From the NCBI GenBank assembly GCA_028701715.1, contig JAQVQF010000154.1, forward strand, positions 1-5,250: a DNA stretch of 5,250 bases. The letters are read 5' to 3'. Below, one piece after another: positions 1 to 5,250 of the stretch (position 1 is the first letter of the stretch; each line of letters opens with the position of its first letter). This stretch comes from Eubacteriales bacterium (GTDB lineage: Bacteria; Bacillota; Clostridia; Oscillospirales; CAG-382). The notes under the pieces were generated by a model. It saw only the letters and a program-made list of their open reading frames with translations, did not search any database and was not told the origin of the DNA. The position numbers were made by a program, and so were the translations under genes.

Positions 1-2615
1 ATAAAAAATATAATCCGGGGGAATTTGAGGATAAAATATATTCCTTTTGGTGCGAAAAGGGCTTTTTCACCCCGAAAAGGGATACGGAAAATAAACCCTC
101 TACCATTGTAATACCGCCCCCCAACGTCACCGGACAGCTGCATATGGGTCACGCTCTCGACGAAACGCTGCAGGATATACTTATCCGCTTCAAGCGTATG
201 CAGGGTTACGATACGTTATGGGTGCCGGGCACCGACCACGCCGGTATAGCGACGCAGATTAAAGTGGAAGAGCATCTCCGCGTAAACGAGCATAAGACGA
301 GATACGATCTCGGACGCGAGGAATTTTTAAACAGGGTATGGGATTGGAAGCGGCAGTACGGTTCGCGCATAATAAGCCAGCTTAAAAAGTTGGGTTCCTC
401 CTGCGACTGGACGCGCGAACGCTTTACCATGGACGAGGGCTGTTCCAAAGCGGTTAAAGAAACTTTTGTAAACCTATATGAAAAAGGGCTTATCTACCGC
501 GGGCACAGAATAATAAACTGGTGTCCCAAATGCACCACCGCGCTTTCCGACGCCGAGGTCGAATATGACGAGCGCGACGGCTTTTTCTGGCATATACGCT
601 ATCCTGTCAAGGGCGAGGAAACCTTCGTTGAAATAGCCACCACCCGCCCGGAGACCATGCTCGGCGACACCGCGGTCGCGGTGAATCCGGACGATGAGAG
701 ATATAAAAGCCTTGTCGGTAAGACACTCATTTTACCGCTTGTAGGACGCGAAATACCCGTTATCGCCGACTATTATGTCGATAAGGAATTCGGCACGGGC
801 TGCGTAAAGATAACTCCGGCGCATGATCCCAACGACTTTCTCGTGGGTCAGCGTCACGACCTTGAGCAGATAAACGTTATGAACGGCAACGGTACAATCA
901 ATTCGTACGGCGGAAAATACGAAGGCATGGACAGATACGACGCCCGAAAGGCTGTCGTTAAGGACCTTGAGGCGGGCGGCTATCTCGTAAAAGTTGTTCC
1001 CCACGTTCATAATGTCGGAAAATGCTACCGCTGCGGCACGGTTATAGAGCCGTTAACCTCCGACCAGTGGTTTGTAAAAATGGAGCCTCTCGCCGAAAAG
1101 GCCATAGAGGTCGTAGAAAACGGGGATATTAAATTTGTCCCCGACAGATTCGCAAAGATATACCTCAACTGGATGCGCGGCATACGCGACTGGTGCATAT
1201 CCCGTCAGCTCTGGTGGGGTCACAGGATACCCGCTTATTACTGCGATTCCTGCGGAAAGATGGTCGTATCCAAGGATGATGTGAGCGTTTGCTCCGAATG
1301 CGGCGCGCCCATGCGCCGGGACGAGGATGTGCTGGACACCTGGTTTTCCTCCGGTTTATGGCCGTTTTCCACGCTCGGCTGGCCGGATAATACCGAAGAT
1401 CTTAAATTTTACTATCCTACGTCCGTGCTTGTCACGGGCTACGATATAATCCCGTTCTGGGTTGCCAGAATGATCGCCATGGGCATGGAGTGTATGGAAG
1501 AAAAGCCGTTTTCGACCGTGCTCATCCACGGGCTTGTGCGCGACGCGCAGGGCAGAAAGATGTCCAAGTCGCTGGGCAACGGAATAGATCCGCTTGAAAT
1601 TATCGAAAAATACGGCGCCGACGCGCTCAGGTTCGCCCTTGCCACCGGCAATTCGCCGGGTAACGATATGCGTTTTTCGGACGAAAAGGTCGAAGCAAGC
1701 CGTAATTTCGCCAACAAGATATGGAATGCCGCAAGGTTTGTCCATATGAATCTCGAGGGCGAATATTCCTCCGACGAGATAGACCCTGAAGGGCTTGAAA
1801 CAGAGGATAAATGGGTGCTTTCGCTGTTTAATACCCTCGCGGGCGAGGTCGCGGAAAATCTCGACAATTTTGAGCTGGGTATCGCCGTGCAGAAGCTTTA
1901 CGATTTCATATGGGATATCTTCTGCGACTGGTATATAGAGCTTGTCAAAACGCGGCTTATGCAAAGGGGGAGCGAAACCGGCTTAAAGGCGCAGAAGGTG
2001 CTGACCTATGTGCTTTCAAATACCATGAAGCTGCTTCATCCTTTTATGCCCTTCATTACCGAGGAGATATGGCAGTCGCTGCCCCATAAAGAGGAAAGCA
2101 TAATGATATCCAGCTATCCCGCGTATGAGGAAAAGTTTAATTTTTCTGACGACGAAACGGTAATGACGGAAATTATCGGCTCGATAAGAGCGGTGAGAAA
2201 TTGCCGCGCGGAGCGCAATATACCGCCGTCCAGAAAAACAAGACTTTATATGAAGACCGACAGACTGGACGTTTTCGGCGCCGCCGCGAGGTATTTTATC
2301 TCTCTTGCCTCAGCGTCGTCCCTTGAATTCATAAAAGACGATTCCGCGCTCCCCGCCTCGGTGCAGGCGATAACCCACGCCGCCACCGTTTACATTCCGC
2401 TCGGCGACCTGGTGGATGCCGAGGCGGAAAAAGCCAAGCTTGCCAAAGACCTTGAAAAAGCCGAAAAAGAGATTGAGATACTCGAACGCAAGCTGTCAAA
2501 TCAAGATTTCGTAAGCAAAGCTCCCGAAAAAGTGGTGGAAAACGAAAGAGAAAAGCTGAAAAAGCAGCAGGCGCTTAAAGAAAGCGTGCTTGAGGCACTT
2601 AAGTCATTCGGTTAA
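1..2615 (+). CDS. valS: Valyl-tRNA synthetase, class I (5' end just outside the window)
   Basis: This cytoplasmic enzyme charges tRNA-Val with valine using ATP and hydrolyses mischarged Thr-tRNA. The first ATG in frame is at 144, but it is the Met inside the HMGH form of the class I HIGH motif (141-152), so it is not the start. The frame stays open back to base 3 and encodes the expected N-terminus, with KIYSFW and then IPPPNVTGQLHMGH. About 870 codons are visible, so only a few residues are missing. In visible residue numbers: Cys pairs at 174/177, 341/344 and 414/417 with 430/433 (zinc-knuckle type); CP1 editing domain around 200-345, with TTRPET at 213 and TPAHDPNDF from 271; KMSKS at 519-523 (bases 1557-1571); anticodon-binding helical domain from about 571; and the charged ValS C-terminal coiled coil from about 805 to the end. 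The IIPFWVARM stretch has Pro where I would expect Phe, probably a lineage variant. Any upstream T-box leader would lie outside the window. The family call is near certain. Confidence 0.98.
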   Translation, partial: KKYNPGEFEDKIYSFWCEKGFFTPKRDTENKPSTIVIPPPNVTGQLHMGHALDETLQDILIRFKRMQGYDTLWVPGTDHAGIATQIKVEEHLRVNEHKTRYDLGREEFLNRVWDWKRQYGSRIISQLKKLGSSCDWTRERFTMDEGCSKAVKETFVNLYEKGLIYRGHRIINWCPKCTTALSDAEVEYDERDGFFWHIRYPVKGEETFVEIATTRPETMLGDTAVAVNPDDERYKSLVGKTLILPLVGREIPVIADYYVDKEFGTGCVKITPAHDPNDFLVGQRHDLEQINVMNGNGTINSYGGKYEGMDRYDARKAVVKDLEAGGYLVKVVPHVHNVGKCYRCGTVIEPLTSDQWFVKMEPLAEKAIEVVENGDIKFVPDRFAKIYLNWMRGIRDWCISRQLWWGHRIPAYYCDSCGKMVVSKDDVSVCSECGAPMRRDEDVLDTWFSSGLWPFSTLGWPDNTEDLKFYYPTSVLVTGYDIIPFWVARMIAMGMECMEEKPFSTVLIHGLVRDAQGRKMSKSLGNGIDPLEIIEKYGADALRFALATGNSPGNDMRFSDEKVEASRNFANKIWNAARFVHMNLEGEYSSDEIDPEGLETEDKWVLSLFNTLAGEVAENLDNFELGIAVQKLYDFIWDIFCDWYIELVKTRLMQRGSETGLKAQKVLTYVLSNTMKLLHPFMPFITEEIWQSLPHKEESIMISSYPAYEEKFNFSDDETVMTEIIGSIRAVRNCRAERNIPPSRKTRLYMKTDRLDVFGAAARYFISLASASSLEFIKDDSALPASVQAITHAATVYIPLGDLVDAEAEKAKLAKDLEKAEKEIEILERKLSNQDFVSKAPEKVVENEREKLKKQQALKESVLEALKSFG

Positions 2616-2619
2616 TTCT

Positions 2620-2649
2620 ATGACATTCCAATGCCTGACGGATAATAAT
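2620..2649 (+). promoter_or_regulatory. Weak candidate promoter for the GH127-like gene
   Basis: ATGACA at 2620-2625 matches the -35 consensus at 5 of 6 positions. AATAAT at 2644-2649 matches the -10 consensus at 5 of 6 positions, with an 18-base spacer. Initiation near 2656 would start inside the right arm of the valS terminator, so the new transcript would not carry the full hairpin. AT-rich sequence makes chance matches common. The gene could instead depend on read-through from valS or on a promoter inside valS. Confidence 0.25.
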
Positions 2650-2669
2650 TTTTCCGCCGGGCATTTTTT
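2630..2669 (+). terminator. Rho-independent terminator after valS
   Basis: The arms are 2630-2642 (AATGCCTGACGGA) and 2653-2665 (TCCGCCGGGCATT). They form a 13-bp stem with one G-U wobble and one A-C mismatch, closed by a 10-base AT-rich loop. A run of six T follows, starting inside the last pairs (2664-2669). It lies 14 bases after the valS stop codon and should end the valS transcript before the hydrolase gene. Confidence 0.85.
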
Positions 2670-2685
2670 GCATTAATAAAAATAT

Positions 2686-2693
2686 GGAAGGGA
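2686..2693 (+). promoter_or_regulatory. Ribosome binding site of the GH127-like gene
   Basis: GGAAGGGA lies 6 bases before the ATG at 2700. This good Shine-Dalgarno match at standard spacing supports that ATG as the start. The ATG at 2684 overlaps the site, is out of frame with the gene and has no such site of its own. Confidence 0.8.
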
Positions 2694-2699
2694 ACAGAT

Positions 2700-4577
2700 A
2701 TGAAAACCATAAAATCCGCTGACAAAGCCGACAGGATTGATAATATCGTTGGTTTGCCCGGAAACAGTCAGATCAGATCGTTAAGATTGGGTGGATATTT
2801 AAAAAGCCGTCTGGAGAGCAACGAGAGGCTTTGGCTTCATTCCGCACTGAGGAACAACCCCTCTTTATTTGAAATCTTTGAGACGAGGGAATCGAATCCG
2901 CGCTGTATTGTACCGTGGTTTGGTGAATATCCCGGAAAAATACTTACCGGTATGGCGCTGACTTACCGTATGAGCGGAAATCCGGATACATTGAAAGCAG
3001 GAAACGAATGGGTTGACCGGCTCGAAGCGGTGCAGGGTGCCGACGGATATCTGGGCCCTCATCCTGAAAACCGTCGTTTCAGCGGACGTATGCACGAGGA
3101 CGCCAAGGCTGTCTTCGGATGGGGAAATTCCCCGCTTTGGGATGTATGGGGGCATTATCACTGCATATATGGGCTGTATCAATGGTACATTGCCACAGGA
3201 AATAAAAAAGCCCTCGTTATAGCTGTACGAGCCGCTGACAGCGTTATCGGTTATTTTATTCGTGACGGCCGCGACTTTTCTTCCGCCGGATCGCAAGAAA
3301 TGAATCTGGCGATAGGTCATGCTTTTGTCCTTCTTTACCGTGAAACCGGAAACCGGGATTATCTTTCAACGGCACAACAAGTTGTGGAGGAATGGAAAAA
3401 ACCTGGCTGCGGCAACTGGTTTGCGGACGCCCTTTCCGGCAAGGATTTTTATGAAATGGAAAAACCCCGTTGGGAAGCGTTGCATTGCGTCATGACGCTG
3501 GCGGAGCTGTATCGTACAACCGGACAAAATGAATATTTCACAGCTTTGGAAAGTATATGGCAAAGTATCGCGCGGACAGACCGGCACAATGACGGGGGCT
3601 TTTCCTCGGACGAGGGCGCGGTGGGCGATCCTTACCGCCTCGGCGCCATAGAGACCTGCTGTACGGTCGCTTGGATGGCGCTCGGTACGGAATATCTGAA
3701 GCTTGGCAAGCGGTCGCTTACCGCCGATGAGCTTGAGCTGTCGTTTTTCAACGCCGCTTTGGGGTCTCTGACGGAAAACGATTACATTTTTACATATAAT
3801 GTCCCTATGAGCGGTCAGCGTATCGGTGCCGATATCACCCTAAAATGGCAGACTACAGAAAATGCCCGCGACATGAACTGCTGTCAGGCTAACGGGAACC
3901 GCGGGCTTTCACAGGTGGCGGAATGGGCTGCTTTTTCCGACAAGACGGGCATGTACCTGAATTTTTACAGTCCGTACGCTATGACCGCATATACGCCAAG
4001 CGGTCAGATAATAAAAGTTGTTCAGAATACGGATTATCCGATAAGCGGAACGATTAATATTACCGTGGAATTAGAAAACGCAGAGGAATTTCCCCTCCAT
4101 ATTCGGATACCATGCTGGTCGGCTGATACCGCGCTTTATATAAACGGCGAGGAATGCATGAATATCGCGGCAGGTCGGTATTATACTATAGACAGAGTAT
4201 GGAATAACGGCGATTCACTATCTTTGCGACTTGATATGTCCGCTCATTATTTGACAGGTGAAGGCGCGGTAAGCGGCCGTACATCCGTTTATCACGGACC
4301 GGTTTTAATGACGCTGGACAGTCTGGTTTCCGGTACAGATATAGACATTTGTTCATTTGACAGGAAAATGCTCGACAATATGACAGTGAAGGACGGTACC
4401 GACGGACATTGGCTGACAGCGGAGGTCGTCGATACGGAGGGGAAAAGCGTACTGCTTGTTGATTTTGCAAGCAGCGGACGCGGAGGTTCGCATTATATAT
4501 CATGGCTGAACATCCGTAATTCCCCGTCTGCTGTTAAGACGAAAGAAAAAGACCTGCCGGTATGGGCAAGCCGATAA
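2700..4577 (+). CDS. DUF1680 / GH127-like glycoside hydrolase (putative beta-L-arabinofuranosidase)
   Basis: This 625-residue protein resembles the family of HypBA1, the bifidobacterial beta-L-arabinofuranosidase (about 658 residues), and appears full length. Family-like patterns include GEYPGK near residue 77, GYLGPHP, WDVWGHYHCIYGL and the cysteine site. The N-terminal two thirds fits an alpha/alpha barrel; from about 410 on, the sequence looks like a beta-sandwich region. HypBA1 binds zinc through Glu338, Cys340, Cys417 (the nucleophile) and Cys418. The equivalents here are Glu318, Cys320, Cys394 and Cys395, in ETCC and MNCCQANGNR. Glu305 in GGFSSDE is my candidate for the acid/base (Glu322 in HypBA1), though its spacing differs by three residues. 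The N-terminus MKTIKSADKADRID is polar, with no signal peptide or membrane segment, so the enzyme is probably cytoplasmic and acts on imported oligosaccharides. Substrate cannot be assigned: the family is diverse and GH127 also includes an aceric acid hydrolase. It has terminators on both sides and no visible transporter or sugar-catabolic partner. Confidence 0.88.
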   Translation: MKTIKSADKADRIDNIVGLPGNSQIRSLRLGGYLKSRLESNERLWLHSALRNNPSLFEIFETRESNPRCIVPWFGEYPGKILTGMALTYRMSGNPDTLKAGNEWVDRLEAVQGADGYLGPHPENRRFSGRMHEDAKAVFGWGNSPLWDVWGHYHCIYGLYQWYIATGNKKALVIAVRAADSVIGYFIRDGRDFSSAGSQEMNLAIGHAFVLLYRETGNRDYLSTAQQVVEEWKKPGCGNWFADALSGKDFYEMEKPRWEALHCVMTLAELYRTTGQNEYFTALESIWQSIARTDRHNDGGFSSDEGAVGDPYRLGAIETCCTVAWMALGTEYLKLGKRSLTADELELSFFNAALGSLTENDYIFTYNVPMSGQRIGADITLKWQTTENARDMNCCQANGNRGLSQVAEWAAFSDKTGMYLNFYSPYAMTAYTPSGQIIKVVQNTDYPISGTINITVELENAEEFPLHIRIPCWSADTALYINGEECMNIAAGRYYTIDRVWNNGDSLSLRLDMSAHYLTGEGAVSGRTSVYHGPVLMTLDSLVSGTDIDICSFDRKMLDNMTVKDGTDGHWLTAEVVDTEGKSVLLVDFASSGRGGSHYISWLNIRNSPSAVKTKEKDLPVWASR

Positions 4578-4652
4578 ACGCTGTATAGCTTGAAATCAAG
4601 TAAATAATATGTATTAAAAAGCTGTAAGTATAATATAACATTTTCTAACAAA

Positions 4653-4691
4653 CATAATAAACGCCGGACATTGCGCCCGGCGTTTATTATG
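4653..4691. terminator. Bidirectional terminator between convergent genes
   Basis: A perfect 15-bp inverted repeat (CATAATAAACGCCGG at 4653-4667 and its exact complement at 4677-4691) encloses a 9-base loop. The GC-rich core CGCCGG/CCGGCG is flanked on each side by AT-rich pairs, so on either strand the core hairpin is followed by TTTATTAT acting as the T-rich tract. It lies 75 bases after the hydrolase stop codon and about 50 bases beyond the 3' end of the convergent response regulator gene, so it can serve both transcripts. Confidence 0.82.
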
Positions 4692-4705
4692 AAAAGGAAG
4701 AACAC

Positions 4706-4750
4706 ATGAAAAAAGCTATATTTATTAGAAATTATGCGGTTTTATTCTGA
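4706..4750 (+). CDS. Possible 14-codon ORF or gene-start remnant
   Basis: ATG at 4706 opens a 14-codon frame, MKKAIFIRNYAVLF, ending in TGA at 4748-4750. AAAAGGAAG (4692-4700) lies 5 bases upstream as a good ribosome binding site. The lysine-rich start followed by hydrophobic residues resembles the beginning of a signal peptide, so it could be the leftover 5' end of a lost gene. It lies downstream of the bidirectional terminator, and its last codons overlap the 3' end of the response regulator on the other strand. I do not recognise the peptide. An accidental ORF in AT-rich DNA is equally likely. Confidence 0.2.
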   Translation: MKKAIFIRNYAVLF

Positions 4751-5250
4751 AATAACCTCGAACTTGTAGCCCACGCCCCAAACCGTTTTGAGGCTCCATT
4801 TTTCGCTTGCGCCCTCGAGCTTTTCGCGCAGTCTCTTTATATGGACGTCGACCGTCCTCGAGTCGCCGAGGTAATCGAAGCCCCAGACCTTATCGAGCAG
4901 CTGGTCACGGGTGAACACGCGGTTGTAATTGGCGGCGAGGAAATAGATAAGCTCCAGTTCCTTGGGGGGCAGGTCTACGGCCTTGCCCTTTATTTTCAGC
5001 TCGTATTTCTGCAGAGAAATTTCTATGTTTTCGAATTTAATAAGCTCACCGTCGGCGGTGTCGTGCTTGGCATAACGGCGAAGCACAGCTTTGATTCTTG
5101 CAAAGACCTCTTTCATGTCGAGGGGCTTGACTATGAAGTCGTCCGCTCCCAGCTCAAGGCCCAAAACCTTGTCGATGGTTTCGCCCTTCGCGGTTATCAT
5201 GATAATGGGCTTGGACGAATGCTCGCGTATTTCGCGGCAAACCTGCCAGC
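4742..5250 (-). CDS. OmpR/PhoB-family response regulator, N-terminus outside the window
   Basis: This is a two-component DNA-binding transcription factor of the cytoplasm. The frame begins beyond the right edge: codons upstream of the Met at 5200 read WQVCREIREHSSKPIIM, typical of the middle of a receiver domain. That Met is therefore internal. About 168 codons are visible of an expected 225-235. The receiver part shows the switch threonine in ITAKG (codon near 5194), then LGLELGADDFIVKPLD with the conserved Lys-Pro (Lys codon 5128-5126). The acidic pocket and phosphorylated Asp would lie in the missing part. A short linker leads to a winged-helix domain (about 5047 to 4745) with LPPKELELIYFLA, the recognition-helix region SRTVDVHIKRLREKLE and the terminal wing VWGVGYKFE. 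The gene ends in TAA and converges on the hydrolase. A partner sensor kinase is not visible on this side. The regulated process cannot be inferred, and relatives such as PhoP, ResD and WalR are not distinguishable from this part. Confidence 0.95.
   Translation of the reverse strand, partial: WQVCREIREHSSKPIIMITAKGETIDKVLGLELGADDFIVKPLDMKEVFARIKAVLRRYAKHDTADGELIKFENIEISLQKYELKIKGKAVDLPPKELELIYFLAANYNRVFTRDQLLDKVWGFDYLGDSRTVDVHIKRLREKLEGASEKWSLKTVWGVGYKFEVISE

Noticed and set aside
144..146. ATG at 144 as the valS start
   Set aside because: It lies within the HMGH catalytic motif, and the frame continues upstream with conserved ValS sequence to the window edge.
1356..1964. 202-codon minus-strand ORF within valS, with an overlapping 142-codon one
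   Set aside because: Both are antisense to conserved valS sequence, have no recognisable domain, and are expected by-products of its codon bias.
4589..4600. Short palindrome CTTGAAATCAAG after the hydrolase stop codon
   Set aside because: Its 5-bp arms with a 2-base centre are too short to form a stable hairpin, and there is no downstream gene on that strand for it to control as an operator.
4629..4634. Perfect TATAAT box on the plus strand
   Set aside because: There is no acceptable -35 at 16-18 bases and no extended -10. It is in AT-rich DNA just before a terminator, so chance is the simplest explanation.
4493..4705. 70-codon minus-strand ORF across the end of the hydrolase gene and the intergenic gap
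   Set aside because: It runs through the bidirectional terminator and has a low-complexity translation of AT-rich DNA with no family resemblance.
5198..5200. ATG on the minus strand at 5200 as the response regulator start
   Set aside because: It falls in the middle of the receiver domain, and the upstream codons continue the family pattern.

Overview
The window looks like an ordinary stretch of chromosome from an anaerobic Firmicute, most likely a member of the Clostridia. This is inferred from the Clostridia-like valyl-tRNA synthetase, the strong GGAAGGGA-type ribosome binding site, compact rho-independent terminators, mixed base composition with frequent ATA isoleucine codons, and a Gram-positive-style OmpR/PhoB response regulator. 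No taxonomic marker here settles the lineage.

Layout: (1) Bases 1-2615, plus strand, are almost all of valS. Its reading frame is open back to base 3 and already carries the conserved N-terminus, so only a handful of residues lie outside the window. (2) Bases 2616-2699 are a short gap with a rho-independent terminator, a weak candidate promoter overlapping it, and a ribosome binding site. (3) Bases 2700-4577, plus strand, encode a complete DUF1680 / GH127-type glycoside hydrolase with a cysteine-rich metal and nucleophile site and no signal peptide. (4) Bases 4578-4741 are an AT-rich gap with a perfect 15-bp inverted repeat, read as a bidirectional terminator, followed by a 14-codon ORF with a good ribosome binding site. 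(5) Bases 4742-5250, minus strand, are the 3' part of a convergent OmpR/PhoB-family response regulator whose N-terminus lies beyond the right edge.

The three genes do not form an evident pathway: one is housekeeping, one is carbohydrate degradation and one is signalling. Terminators on both sides of the hydrolase suggest it is its own transcription unit. The window shows no CRISPR array, transposase, tRNA or rRNA gene, and no convincing new system. The most interesting items are the variant active site of the GH127-like enzyme, its placement as a lone gene right after valS, and the tiny ORF at the convergent junction.
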